DNA of 64,000 nucleotides from assembly GCA_013822685.1 (NCBI GenBank), contig PNKV01000005.1, positions 1 to 64,000 on the forward strand, read 5' to 3'. A program made the position numbers and the translations under genes. This stretch comes from Leptothrix sp. (in: b-proteobacteria) (GTDB lineage: Bacteria; Pseudomonadota; Gammaproteobacteria; Burkholderiales; Burkholderiaceae_C). The notes beneath the pieces were generated by a model. That model saw nothing but the letters and a program-made list of their open reading frames with translations. It had not been told where the DNA came from and ran no database searches. Shown in pieces: positions 16,003-25,057 of the stretch (position 1 is its first letter; every line of letters starts with the position of its first letter).

Positions 16003-17258
16003 GCTTCATCCGGGTGCGTTGTTTCATGGTTTTGGCTGCGGCCCTGCTATCGGCTTGCGTGAAGGTGGATACCGTTCCGCCAGCGGCCTTCTCCAGCCAT
16101 GACGAGGCAGTCGTGTTCGACCTCCGCATCGATCAGTGGGCGGGCAATATCGACTTGCAAGGGCTTCGCAAGCTCATGGCTTCAGATGAGGCTGTGATTG
16201 AAGCCGACTACATGCCGACCCGAACGCTGTGGTTGATCAATGCCCATCTCGCGGTGCACTGGGATGGGCAGGTCATACCCGTGCCGCGTTGGGTGCTGAC
16301 GCCCGATGTGAAGACCGTCCGCTTGAAGCCGCAGGACTATCAGCTCACCGAAGCGGGCGGCCTTCGCTTCACAGCCAAACGCATCATGGGCACGGGCTAC
16401 GCGTTGCACGGCGTCAGGGTCGTGTTGCCTGGGCTGCCTACATTGCCGAACGTGCCGGTTGAGCCGCTGCGTCTGGAGGTGGCACTGGCACCGGCATGGG
16501 ATGCAGCACCCGCAGCGGCTTCGACCACGCTGACGTCCGACGTGCATTTTGTTTTTGATTCGAGCCGCTATGCCGTACGAGGCACGTTCAAAGCCAGCAA
16601 TGCGTACCTGGTGATGAGCAGTGACGACAACATGGCGGTGGACACGGGCTCGCCTGCATCTCAAGCGGCCTTGGTTGGCAGCAGGTATGGCGCCTACCAG
16701 AAGGTGCTTCAGCGGCCGGATGTGGTCGATGCGCATGTAGCAGGGTTGAGCCGGGAAGCGCGTGCCATGGAGCCGGGCGATCGGCGCGCTGATGAATCGG
16801 CATCGGGCAATTGGGCGGCGATGTCGATCGATACGCCATACCCCGCGCCGCCGGATGCAACGGTATTGGAAAACCGGCATGTCCAGGCCAAGGCAGATGG
16901 GCACATGCTGGACAACGTGACGCTGGAGATCCGCCATGGTGAAGCCATACCCGTGGGGGCGTGTGGCCCATGGGACCGGTATGAGTTGTTCTTTGTCGAC
17001 CGGAGGCTGGTCACCTACCAGCGCAGGCAAAATGCCTGCACCCATGCGGGCCAGGCGCACACAAGCTTGACCCATGCCAGGTGGAACGACCAGGGCGAGC
17101 CTGTGTATTTCCATCGGCTTTGCGAGCCGTGTGCCGGTATTGCCGGTGTTGGTGTTCAGGCCAAGGCAGATGGCGCGGCATGGGCTGCCATGGAGAGGTT
17201 TGGTGACGACGTGGCCACCAAGGTGCTGCGGTCAGCCGACGTGTTTCCAGATCATTAA
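15999..17258 (+). CDS. Predicted lipoprotein of unknown function
   Basis: A 419-aa protein beginning MSFIRVRCFMVLAAALLSAC, a lipoprotein signal peptide with lipobox LSAC and Cys at residue 20. TTG at 15999 is the start: it overlaps the nrtR stop codon, and the in-frame ATG at 16026 would remove the positively charged n-region. The mature part has no domain I recognise. It contains two similar QAKADG segments (about residues 291-296 and 386-391) and several cysteines near the C-terminus (GACGPW, QNACTH, RLCEPC). It is exported and likely membrane-anchored. Its coupling to nrtR suggests co-expression with a cytosolic NAD regulator, for which I have no explanation. Confidence 0.7.
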   Translation: MSFIRVRCFMVLAAALLSACVKVDTVPPAAFSSHDEAVVFDLRIDQWAGNIDLQGLRKLMASDEAVIEADYMPTRTLWLINAHLAVHWDGQVIPVPRWVLTPDVKTVRLKPQDYQLTEAGGLRFTAKRIMGTGYALHGVRVVLPGLPTLPNVPVEPLRLEVALAPAWDAAPAAASTTLTSDVHFVFDSSRYAVRGTFKASNAYLVMSSDDNMAVDTGSPASQAALVGSRYGAYQKVLQRPDVVDAHVAGLSREARAMEPGDRRADESASGNWAAMSIDTPYPAPPDATVLENRHVQAKADGHMLDNVTLEIRHGEAIPVGACGPWDRYELFFVDRRLVTYQRRQNACTHAGQAHTSLTHARWNDQGEPVYFHRLCEPCAGIAGVGVQAKADGAAWAAMERFGDDVATKVLRSADVFPDH

Positions 17259-17348
17259 AGGGAGAGGTCCGTGAGTGGACTGTGGGTGCCTGTGCTGCCT
17301 TGGCGTGCATCAATCAAAGCGATGCCAGTGAGGCGGCTTGCCCTTGAC

Positions 17349-17371
17349 GGGGCGCCTTTGTCTGGCGCCCC
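17349..17371. terminator. Hairpin between convergent genes
   Basis: GGGGCGCC, seven-base loop, GGCGCCCC: a perfect 8-bp GC-rich stem in the 128-base gap between the lipoprotein gene and the TPR-like gene, which converge here. No T tract follows on either strand, so it may act as a weak or factor-dependent bidirectional terminator. Confidence 0.5.
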
Positions 17372-17386
17372 GGTCTGGCGTCGGCC

Positions 17387-18691
17387 TCATTGCTGATCGC
17401 GGAGGTCGCTGCAACTGAGGGCGATGGGGGCGCCTTGTGCATCGAGCACCTGGATACGTGCCTGAATGGCGGGTTTGGCCTGAGACCAGTCCGCCAGCCA
17501 GAGGCCCCAGCTGTCATCGATGCCATCAGCCTTGTTGCTGCGGGCCATCGACGCCCATTGCGCAATGGCCTCGTCGTGGCGACCAACAACCCACAATGTG
17601 GCCGCCTGGTGAGCCAGGGTTTCAAGGTACATCGCCTGCGTATCAACCTCGCACAAGGTGTGGAAGGCCGCCAGTGCTCGCGTGTACATCTCCAGCGCCT
17701 CGGCATGTCGGCCCAGCTGATGCAGGGCCCAGCCCTGGGTGTCCAGGTTGTAGGGCGTGGCGTTCAGCGCAACGGATTGGTCGATCAACTGTTTGGCCAG
17801 TGGCAGGAACCGAGGCGGCTGAAAAGTCAGCAGGGTGTAGGCGATGCTGTTGAGCTGTTCGGCTTGCTCGGCCTTGCTGATGCCCCACGCCTTGTACACA
17901 TGCGTTTGCACATGCTGTTCGATGTCGGGCTGGCTGCCTTCCCGCAAGATGATGGCTTGCAGCTTATCGCTCAGCATTTCTTGTTGGTCTGCCCATGCGG
18001 GATTGGCCATCAGGCGCCGGATACTCGCCACGCGCGCCTGCGTGGTGGGTGCCTGGACGATGGGGTTGAGCGCCTTCTGGAGCGCCTGGCATTCGCTCAG
18101 GCTGCCAACCTGATGCTGGAGGAGGTTGTGGCCCTTTGGCACTTGCAGGTAGGCTGAGTGGCCCGTTGGCAAGCTGAGGCCGCAGTAGATGGGCCCGGTG
18201 TCCACTTCCAGCAGGTAGGGCATGTCGGGTATGCCGCCACCGCGCGCGTCGTGGTAGAAAACCACGCTGCCCGCCGGACCTTGCCCCAGCGCTGGCAAAA
18301 CGATCCAGTCGCTGGGGTCGCTGTCGGCATGCACGAGGATGATGTCGGTGCGCCCCTGGGCATCGGTGGTGCCCATGACAGCGGTGTCGCCGTTGGCCAT
18401 CTTCAGCCCATCGGGCAGGCGCACCTGGTAGGCCGCCTGGAGATGCGGCTCATTGGGGCGCTCGGGGTGGCGCACCACAAAGCGCCAGGCATGCTCGCCC
18501 TGGCCCATGGTTTTGACACCTGGCGCGGCTTGCGCGGCGGCCTGTTTGAGGTAGCTGGTGTGGGCGGGTGCCGCATCGGCGTCCTGCGGCCCATCGCTGG
18601 TCTGGGCGTTCGCCATGGGGGCGATCAGGGTGGACAGCGCGCCGACCACCGGGAGGGCGATTGAGCAGGCTCGGAGCAGGGATCGGCTCAT
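17387..18691 (-). CDS. Exported TPR-like protein
   Basis: A 434-aa protein with signal peptide MSRSLLRACSIALPVVGALS..APMANAQ. The true start is ATG 18691, which overlaps the stop of the upstream WG-repeat gene (ATGA); the longer open frame upstream is the other gene's antisense frame. The first half is a beta-rich region (AYQVRLPDGLKMANGDTAVMGTTDAQGRTD) resembling a small carboxypeptidase-regulatory-like fold. The second half has helical pairs like TPR units (TPYNLDTQGWALHQLGRHAEALEMYTRAL, LETLAHQAATLWVVGRHDEAIAQWASM). It is last in a leftward operon of exported proteins. The function is unknown; a periplasmic scaffold is plausible. Confidence 0.7.
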   Translation of the reverse strand: MSRSLLRACSIALPVVGALSTLIAPMANAQTSDGPQDADAAPAHTSYLKQAAAQAAPGVKTMGQGEHAWRFVVRHPERPNEPHLQAAYQVRLPDGLKMANGDTAVMGTTDAQGRTDIILVHADSDPSDWIVLPALGQGPAGSVVFYHDARGGGIPDMPYLLEVDTGPIYCGLSLPTGHSAYLQVPKGHNLLQHQVGSLSECQALQKALNPIVQAPTTQARVASIRRLMANPAWADQQEMLSDKLQAIILREGSQPDIEQHVQTHVYKAWGISKAEQAEQLNSIAYTLLTFQPPRFLPLAKQLIDQSVALNATPYNLDTQGWALHQLGRHAEALEMYTRALAAFHTLCEVDTQAMYLETLAHQAATLWVVGRHDEAIAQWASMARSNKADGIDDSWGLWLADWSQAKPAIQARIQVLDAQGAPIALSCSDLRDQQ

Positions 18692-21144
18692 GGGTGGCTT
18701 CCCTTCTGTTTGGCGCTGGCACAGGCAAGGGTTTGCGGCGGCCAGCTCTGCTGGCCTTGGGCATTGCGCAAGACGAGTTGCTGGCATTGCACTTGTGCGG
18801 TGATCACGGCTTGGCCATGGGCATTGACAAAGGCTTGTTGGCGGCCGCGTTGCGTGAGCCGGAGTGCGGGCTCGGCAGAAGTGCGGGAGGGCCCATGCGT
18901 GGGTTGGGCTTCGAGTTCGTCGGGGTTGCCCGCCATGGCCTGACCTTCGGCGTTGACGAGCAGGGTCTTGCCTGCACGCGTCTCGACCGACAGCCATTGG
19001 TCCGGCCCGAATGGCCCGCTCAGCCGACGATAGCGGGCAGGCACATGCCATTGGCCTTGCAGGTCCATCACGCCCCAGATGTCGTCGATCAGCACGCTTG
19101 CCCAGTCGCCCTCCGTCTGGGCGCTGCCGCTCGGCCAGGGCTGTTGCAGCACGGTTTCACCGCGTGCGTTGATCACGCGGCTGCCTTCGTGCTCGGTGTG
19201 GACGCGGTAGCGGCCCACCCCCATGGCCTCGGGCTCCTGCAGATGCAGCGCGGTGAGCGGGTGGCCGTCTGCCAGGCTGATCAGGCGCCAGCGCTGCCTG
19301 ATCGGGCCGCCGTTGTCGCTGACCGTTTCCAGGCCGACGTCCTCGTCCAGCAGGCGCAGATCCAGCTCATTGGCGAAGCGCGGCTGAATCCGCCATGCGC
19401 CCTGGCTGTCCATCAGCCCCCACAGCTCGCCTTGCTGGACGCGGTACAGGCCATGCGCCAGTTTGGTGAACTGCTTGATCGGGGCGATGTCCGTGCGCTG
19501 CTGGCGCAAAGGGTGCCAGAGGTAGTGCTGCAACCGCGGGCCTTGGTCGTCCACGCAGGCGAGCACCGCGCCGATCCAGCGGGTGCAGTCTTGCGATACG
19601 GCAGGTGGGGTGTTCAGCAACTGCCCGTCGCTGTTGAGCAGCACCTGGCGCCGCCCCTCGGCCACGTCGGCACGGCGGCCCAGGGCCAGCCCGTGGTTGA
19701 AGTCGTCCAGCCCTTGCCAGACAGGGGCGATGCGCCAGCGGCCCTGGCCGTCGATGGCGCCGAACAGGCCCTGGCGCGTCTGGACCACCCAGGGCGCGTC
19801 GTCGTCATAGCGGGCGCGGATGTGCAACCACTCGGCTTGGCTCACGATGCGTCCGTCCCGGGTGATCAGGGCGGGTGAACGCGTGCTGTCCAGCGGCTCC
19901 AGCAGGGCCAAAGCGATAGGGCTGCCCGCTCCGCTGAACCGGGCATCGTCCGGGTTCATGGGGGTGACCAGGTAGCCATCGAGTTGCGCGCGCGTGGCGG
20001 CATCCAGGAAGGGCGAGCCGTCTGGCCGGATGATCTCGTTGGTACCTGACGGCGAGGTGGGGTCGTCATGCTCACCGCGCAGCAGCCACAGCAGGTTCTG
20101 CGCGGTGTGAACGCGGCGGCCCTTGAGCGGCCAGTGCCAGGCCCGGCCTTGAGGCGCCACCAGCGCAACATCGTCTTGCGTCTTGATCACCACGCTGTCA
20201 CCCAGCGGTGTGGGGGCGTGGAAGCGCAGGTTGGGCGGCAAGGCCATGACGCGCCGGGCCTGGGCATCCCAGAGTTCCAGCTTGCCGTCTTCGGGAGAGA
20301 CCACCCACGAGCCCGGGCGCATCAGCTCGACCTCATGCAGCATATCGCCATGCTGGGCTTGGCCTTGCAGGTTCACGAACTGCCAGCCGCTTGGGCCGCG
20401 CCGGGCAACCAGGCCTTGGTCATGCAGGGGCCGGTCTGTGCTGCGCAGCAGGCGCGGGTGCATGGCCCATTCACCTTGCAAGTTCAGCAGGCCCCAGTAT
20501 TCGGTGCCGCTGGGCAGGCGCATTTCGGCCGCGATCAGGCCGTCTTGCGGGGTGGAGACGTTGCTCAGCTTTTCGGGGATGGGCATGACGCGGCCACGTT
20601 GCAGATCCCACAGCTGGCCATATAGCTCCAGGCTGACCGACCAGCGTTGTTCGGCGATGTCCACCGGATCGTGCAGCACGGCGCGTTGGCTGGCGGGCAC
20701 GATGCCTTGCGTCTGGCCCGAGCGATCGATGCGCAGCAGTTCGTCTGCGCGTGTGACCAGCGCATGGCCATCGGCGCCGAAGCTGGTGGCCTGGTCATAG
20801 AGGGGCTCGATCACCCAGCGGCCACTGGTATCGATGAAACCCCATTTGTAGCGGCGTTGTGCGGCCGCCAGGCCATTGGCAAAGGGGCGCACCTGGGTGT
20901 AGCCGGGCTTGACCACCATGAGGCCACGTGTGTCGATGAAGCCCCATCGGCCATCGCTTTGGCCGACGACCGGCACCAGCACGGCTGCCAGGCCTTCGGA
21001 GAAGCGCTGGAAGCAGACCGATTGGCCTTTCTCGTCGAGGGTGCAGTCGGGTAGCTTGGATGCCGCGGGCGCCAGGGTGTGCGAGACCAGTGTGGCGGCC
21101 GCGCAGAGGGCGCGTAGCCAGGGCATGTGCGATGTCTTGTTCAT
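18688..21144 (-). CDS. Exported WG-repeat protein (818 aa)
   Basis: A large exported protein with an N-terminal signal region (MPWLRALCAAATLVSHTLAPAAS). It carries many WG-type repeats, e.g. GRWGFIDTRGLMVVKPGYTQVRPF, KWGFIDTSGRWVIEPLYDQATSF, WGLLNLQGEWAMHPRLL, WGLMDSQGAWRIQPRF and WGVMDLQGQWHVPARYRRL (all quoted in part). WG repeats form beta-propeller-like structures and are used for binding, often at the cell surface. It starts directly after the stop of the preceding gene (TGAATG) and overlaps the next by four bases. No enzymatic motif is seen. Confidence 0.85.
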   Translation of the reverse strand: MNKTSHMPWLRALCAAATLVSHTLAPAASKLPDCTLDEKGQSVCFQRFSEGLAAVLVPVVGQSDGRWGFIDTRGLMVVKPGYTQVRPFANGLAAAQRRYKWGFIDTSGRWVIEPLYDQATSFGADGHALVTRADELLRIDRSGQTQGIVPASQRAVLHDPVDIAEQRWSVSLELYGQLWDLQRGRVMPIPEKLSNVSTPQDGLIAAEMRLPSGTEYWGLLNLQGEWAMHPRLLRSTDRPLHDQGLVARRGPSGWQFVNLQGQAQHGDMLHEVELMRPGSWVVSPEDGKLELWDAQARRVMALPPNLRFHAPTPLGDSVVIKTQDDVALVAPQGRAWHWPLKGRRVHTAQNLLWLLRGEHDDPTSPSGTNEIIRPDGSPFLDAATRAQLDGYLVTPMNPDDARFSGAGSPIALALLEPLDSTRSPALITRDGRIVSQAEWLHIRARYDDDAPWVVQTRQGLFGAIDGQGRWRIAPVWQGLDDFNHGLALGRRADVAEGRRQVLLNSDGQLLNTPPAVSQDCTRWIGAVLACVDDQGPRLQHYLWHPLRQQRTDIAPIKQFTKLAHGLYRVQQGELWGLMDSQGAWRIQPRFANELDLRLLDEDVGLETVSDNGGPIRQRWRLISLADGHPLTALHLQEPEAMGVGRYRVHTEHEGSRVINARGETVLQQPWPSGSAQTEGDWASVLIDDIWGVMDLQGQWHVPARYRRLSGPFGPDQWLSVETRAGKTLLVNAEGQAMAGNPDELEAQPTHGPSRTSAEPALRLTQRGRQQAFVNAHGQAVITAQVQCQQLVLRNAQGQQSWPPQTLACASAKQKGSHP

Positions 21145-23058
21145 TCAGCGACCTCCTTCAAGCCACCAGACCATTTGCAGCATCTCGCGCGAGAGGCCAG
21201 CCAACTGAATGCCTTGGGGGCCGTGGGTGAAGGTGAGGAAGGGATAGGTGCCGCGTTGCAGCGTACCGGCGAGGGGCAGGGCATAGGGCTCCAGCAAGGG
21301 GGCATCGGCCGCATGCGGGCCTTTCAACCTGGCTTCCACGCCGGGTAACTGGAGGTACCAGACCTCGGCGCACAGCGCTGCCATCCTGGTGTCCGATTCG
21401 GGGTAGAGGCCACCTGAACGTACCGGCTGCGCCTTGAGCATCCAGTCGATGAGGCGCGCGGTGAGGGCAGCCTTGGGCGCTTGCGCCAGGTTCAGCCCCA
21501 GGCTGCGGGCAATGCTTTGCTCGTCGTTCCGCAACTGGACCAGGGTGGAGAATGCGCGCGAGTTGGGCGCGACCAGTTCGTCAAAGCGTTCGTCGTTGGA
21601 CAGCGAATCGCCTCTCAGGATGGGGCGCCATTGGCGCGCCCACAGCTTGACCCACTTGGCATAGGCCTGGCGCACGGCCTGCTCGTTCCAGGCGGGCACA
21701 GGCTTGTCACAGCCGGTGGCCCTGGTGGGATCTTCGCTCACCCATTGCGTGGGCAGGCCCGCATCGCCGCAGTTCAGGCAGGTGAGCTGCTCGTCGGCCT
21801 GGCGCTGGAAGCGCAGCCCGCCTTGCGGATCCGCATTGCACGCCTGCTTGAGGTTCGTGTCGTCTTCCTCCTCCAGCCGGAGAAGCCGAAAGCCACCAGG
21901 CCAGGCACAGCGGACCATGACCGCAGGCCAGGTCTGGGCAGGATTTTTGGGTGTCAGGGCCGAGAACTGAACGTAGGCTTTGCGGTCACTGAGCTGGATG
22001 CTGGGCAGCAACGGCGCCTGCATGCGGCCATCCTGGAGGGCGGCCTCGATCTGATCGGCGGTGCGCAGTGCCACGGGCAGGTAGCGCGCATCGACCACGG
22101 CGCGGTCCTGGCGGGCCTGCGGGTGCTCGTCGTAATAAGCCACTTGCATGCGCGGCGGCGCAGTCGGGCTGGCCTGCCAGCGGCCATCGTCCTGATGCTT
22201 TAGGGCGAGCCACTGCCGTTGAAGGCCTTTGCGCACCGCCAAGGGTGGCTGGCGGCCTGAGTCGGGGCGCGCCAGGGCGATCTCGTCATACGCCAGGGGC
22301 AGGATCTCGTGGCCATGCAGGTCGAACAGGCCCAGCTTGCCTGGCTGGCCCACCAGCAGCAGTTGATCGTCGGCCCGATCGGGAACGAGAGGCTGCAGCC
22401 GTTGCTGGCCCAAGGCAAAGGGGCATGCGCCCGTGGCTGCATCGCACAGCGCCTGGCGGCTGCCCTGCTCCAGCAACACCATGGTGCCCTGGCCGGACAA
22501 CTGGGCCATGTGTGAGAACTGCGGGGCAATCGTGATGCGGCCTGCCAGGTTCACGGCACCGATGCGGCCGCCACGCTGGATCTTGAACAAAGCCTGGCTG
22601 GGCGGATCGCCTGCCGCGTCATCGTCCTGCGGGCGTTGGAGCAGATCGATCGATTCCCACGCGGGCTCGACCAGCGTGCGCCCGGTTTCATCGATGATCC
22701 CGGCGCGCAGCGAGCCGCTGGGGCCTTCCACGCTGACGGCAAACCACGCGTGCGCACCTCGGCGCAAGATGCGCTCGATGTAGCTGTAGCGCAAAGGCGT
22801 GACAGGCCGTCCTAGCGCGTTGATCAGCCCGTGGCGTTCCTGGCGGCTGACCAGGGCCACCGATCCGAGAGGCCGGATCGACTCATAGCGGCCGGCGGGC
22901 ACGATGATCTGCCCGTCAGATGCACGTAGAACGGCTTGGTCGGTGGTGATCTGAAGACCGGCGTCTGGCCACTCGCGTTCGATTTCCGCGTGGGCCGAGG
23001 TCAGCAGCGCAAGCAATGCGATACCGACCAGGCGATGGATGAACCATGGCTTGGACAT
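21145..23058 (-). CDS. Exported WG-repeat-like protein (637 aa)
   Basis: Exported protein with signal peptide MSKPWFIHRLVGIALLALLTSAHA. The N-terminal half contains degenerate WG-like repeats (RHGLINALGRPVTPLRYSYIERIL, AGIIDETGRTLVEPAWESIDLL, IGAVNLAGRITIAPQFSHMAQL). The C-terminal half (about 330-637) is not repetitive and has a CLNCGD pair and other cysteines (e.g. MVRCAWPGGFRLLRL). It is the second large member of this operon; together with the 818-aa protein it may form a binding complex. Function unknown. Confidence 0.75.
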   Translation of the reverse strand: MSKPWFIHRLVGIALLALLTSAHAEIEREWPDAGLQITTDQAVLRASDGQIIVPAGRYESIRPLGSVALVSRQERHGLINALGRPVTPLRYSYIERILRRGAHAWFAVSVEGPSGSLRAGIIDETGRTLVEPAWESIDLLQRPQDDDAAGDPPSQALFKIQRGGRIGAVNLAGRITIAPQFSHMAQLSGQGTMVLLEQGSRQALCDAATGACPFALGQQRLQPLVPDRADDQLLLVGQPGKLGLFDLHGHEILPLAYDEIALARPDSGRQPPLAVRKGLQRQWLALKHQDDGRWQASPTAPPRMQVAYYDEHPQARQDRAVVDARYLPVALRTADQIEAALQDGRMQAPLLPSIQLSDRKAYVQFSALTPKNPAQTWPAVMVRCAWPGGFRLLRLEEEDDTNLKQACNADPQGGLRFQRQADEQLTCLNCGDAGLPTQWVSEDPTRATGCDKPVPAWNEQAVRQAYAKWVKLWARQWRPILRGDSLSNDERFDELVAPNSRAFSTLVQLRNDEQSIARSLGLNLAQAPKAALTARLIDWMLKAQPVRSGGLYPESDTRMAALCAEVWYLQLPGVEARLKGPHAADAPLLEPYALPLAGTLQRGTYPFLTFTHGPQGIQLAGLSREMLQMVWWLEGGR

Positions 23059-23120
23059 GACGAAGAGGGATCCCTGTTGAATGTATTGGAGGCGGCCGTG
23101 ATTGTCGTGGCGGATGAGGC

Positions 23121-23531
23121 CTAGCTGATGGCGGCACCGGGCTTTCGCTCAAGGCAACGGAAGGCTTTCTCACTCCCGATCTGGAGTTCCCTTTCCAGAT
23201 CCGCGCCGATGAAGGGCTCGCCGCCGCCGACAGACGGGGCATGGCCGCTCACCTTGTCAATGACCTTGGCACAGGCCCCTTCTGGATAGGGCCTGGTGGT
23301 CTCCAGGCAATGGACGGCCTGGGGTGATAACTGTGATTCCAGGCCCAGTCGCAGCTTGCCTTTCTGGGTGTCGTTCAACTTCGCGAACTGATTCTGCCAT
23401 GAAGGCGTTTCCCAGTTGTTGGCGATGCACATGTGAGAAGTCGTCATGTCCATGATGAAGGCGACCTGTGCCGATGCGGGAAGACTGGACAAGGCCGCAA
23501 TGAGTGCCAGATGGGATGGGAAAAGTCTCAT
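23121..23531 (-). CDS. Small exported protein
   Basis: A 136-aa protein with signal peptide MRLFPSHLALIAALSSLPASAQ. The mature part has four cysteines (TSHMCIANNW, AVHCLETTRPYPEGACAKV, KAFRCLERK), suggesting two disulfides in the periplasm. I recognise no family. It lies 62 bases upstream of the 637-aa WG-like gene in the same direction. Confidence 0.65.
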   Translation of the reverse strand: MRLFPSHLALIAALSSLPASAQVAFIMDMTTSHMCIANNWETPSWQNQFAKLNDTQKGKLRLGLESQLSPQAVHCLETTRPYPEGACAKVIDKVSGHAPSVGGGEPFIGADLERELQIGSEKAFRCLERKPGAAIS

Positions 23532-23559
23532 GATGAATTGTTTTCAATGTGCCTGAGGT

Positions 23560-23886
23560 TCAGGCTTGCTCGGTCTCGTGTCGGTCTCGTGGCTGGCGTG
23601 CCCAGACGATCAGCCAGGCAGCGATCGTGTGCACACCAAGCCAGAAGATGACGATGCACGCCTGGCCCAACGGGGTGATTGGCGCCATGAACATGCCTTC
23701 CTGGAAGCGACCAATGGTCGGTATGCCCAGATGCTGCAACAGAGCCGCCACAGAAAACCAGGAGTGGTAGGCGAGCCAGGCCAGGCATAGCGGTGCTTGT
23801 TCAAACTGTAGGGGTGCAAGCGACAGCGCAGCATGCAGGGTGGCCAGCGCGCCGACCACAACGGGAATGTATTTGACACCTCGCAT
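23560..23886 (-). CDS. Small membrane protein
   Basis: A 108-aa protein with about three hydrophobic segments (YIPVVVGALATLHAALSLAP; LAWLAYHSWFSVAALLQHL; GQACIVIFWLGVHTIAAWLIVW) and a charged C-terminal tail. It is the first gene of the leftward operon that continues with the small exported, WG-repeat and TPR-like genes. Family not recognised. Confidence 0.6.
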   Translation of the reverse strand: MRGVKYIPVVVGALATLHAALSLAPLQFEQAPLCLAWLAYHSWFSVAALLQHLGIPTIGRFQEGMFMAPITPLGQACIVIFWLGVHTIAAWLIVWARQPRDRHETEQA

Positions 23887-24285
23887 GAGCAGGTAGCGTG
23901 CTTTGACTGATCGTCGGCTCGTGCGAGCTATGGGGCGGTGCGAGCGGAAGCGGACCCGGATAAGTTGATGCGAAGTCTTGACATGACCATGTTCCCTGAA
24001 TTGTTCGTTATCGTCATATTTTGCCGTGCTTTTTGTGCAAGGCCGACAGGAAGAGCAAGCGACTGTGTCAGCGAGTCTCAGGCCGTCACGCCTTCTGGCG
24101 GTGGTTGCTCACGATTCGCTCCGAGCCAATGGCTGGCCATTCGTGCACAGGTGGTGGCAAGTTTGCAACATCCCACTGGGTGTTTTAACGTCTCACAAGG
24201 ACCGGCCGCTGGTGACGGTAGAAAAGACGGTAAATGAAAAGATAAATGGCTTGAAACCCAGTATTCATGCGGGTTTCAAGCCATT
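23887..24285. other. Right-end flank of unit 2
   Basis: About 400 bases without a convincing gene. It carries the directly repeated motif gacggtaga/gacggtaaa (about 24215-24237) that also precedes copies C and D, and a perfect 14-bp inverted repeat immediately before the guaA-like core. Confidence 0.5.
24246..24284. repeat. Perfect inverted repeat next to att copy B
   Basis: ATGGCTTGAAACCC at 24246-24259 and its exact complement GGGTTTCAAGCCAT at 24271-24284, separated by 11 bases. The right arm lies inside the 44-bp block shared with copies C and D, but the left arm is only poorly matched there. It may be a recombination-protein site or a transcription terminator protecting the island end. 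Confidence 0.55.
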
Positions 24286-24309
24286 GGAAATGATCGAGTG
24301 GGAGTGAGG
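24286..24309 (+). repeat. guaA 3'-end-like attachment repeat, copy B
   Basis: A 24-base identity (ggaaatgatcgagtggga then gtgagg) with copies C and D, within an ungapped 44-bp block starting at 24266. The frame reads KPLEMIEWE-stop. It marks the boundary between the NAD/ADP-ribose unit and the denitrification unit. The right-hand flank (..tctattctg..) is also similar to that of copy C. Confidence 0.8.
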
Positions 24310-25057
24310 GCGTTCCACACATCTATTCTGTCTGGGATTGGCGTTCGTTGTAAGGGCAAAACGACGCATATTTGATGGGGGTTTCGGCATTAGCCCGTTG
24401 ACCGAGCGGGATAAGCACGCTGACTTTTACGGTATCTGGATCGATATCAAGTCCGGTGACCAGGACTGCTCTGCGTGCACTTACTCTAGTCGGCATGGCC
24501 TGCGATTGGTATCTACTTCTTGCAAACCGAATGGGAATTCTGGCTAGTGGCTCCGAGGCTGTGTGGAGGCTGATTGCTGCGTCAGTGAACGCAGCAATCA
24601 GCGTGCTGCTTCGATGCCCGTGAAGACGATGCCGCCGCCCTGTTTCTCGGCGCTGAATTTCCACTTGTCACCCATTTGACTTTGTCGAGCAGCGCGGCGT
24701 CCTCGCGTGGAATAACATGGTCATGCCGGCATCTGCAGGTTGGTGATCTTCACCAGCGGTGGCAATCCGTCGTGATGCGCAGTCCGAATATGTGGACGAT
24801 CATTGGCCTGGTACTGAATCAGGCAGAATTGACGGAAGACAAACGAGACAGCAGGAACGCCCGAAGCCATGGACAAACGCCAAACTGTTTCACTGTGGTA
24901 GCTCCTTGCGGCACTGATAGTGCCGCTATCGATCCCGATCATGACGAGGGCCACTGTTTGAAGCAAGCGCTTCGCCGCATCAACCAACCCACGCGCCCCA
25001 ATCCTCTGTACCTACCGCATAAACGCAGCTCCGGTTGATCGCACAAGTCGGCGCGCC
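24310..25057. other. Gene-poor left end of unit 3
   Basis: No gene recognised in 750 bases. The only clear structure is a perfect 13-bp inverted repeat, GCTGATTGCTGCG (24569-24581) with CGCAGCAATCAGC (24590-24602) and an 8-base loop, a terminator-like hairpin without a T tract. A short leftward frame ending near 24604 (MGDKWKFSAEKQGGG..) could be the tail of a lost gene. Confidence 0.4.

Noticed and set aside
18692..19051. N-terminal extension of the TPR-like gene
   Set aside because: It is antisense-like low-complexity sequence overlapping the WG-repeat gene; the signal peptide begins at ATG 18691.
18568..19878. A 436-codon rightward frame
   Set aside because: Shadow of the WG-repeat gene on the opposite strand; the leftward frame has a signal peptide and repeats.
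24323..24664. A 113-codon leftward frame after att copy B
   Set aside because: Arg/Ser-rich translation with no motif, no start signal, and it crosses the 13-bp inverted repeat at 24569-24602.
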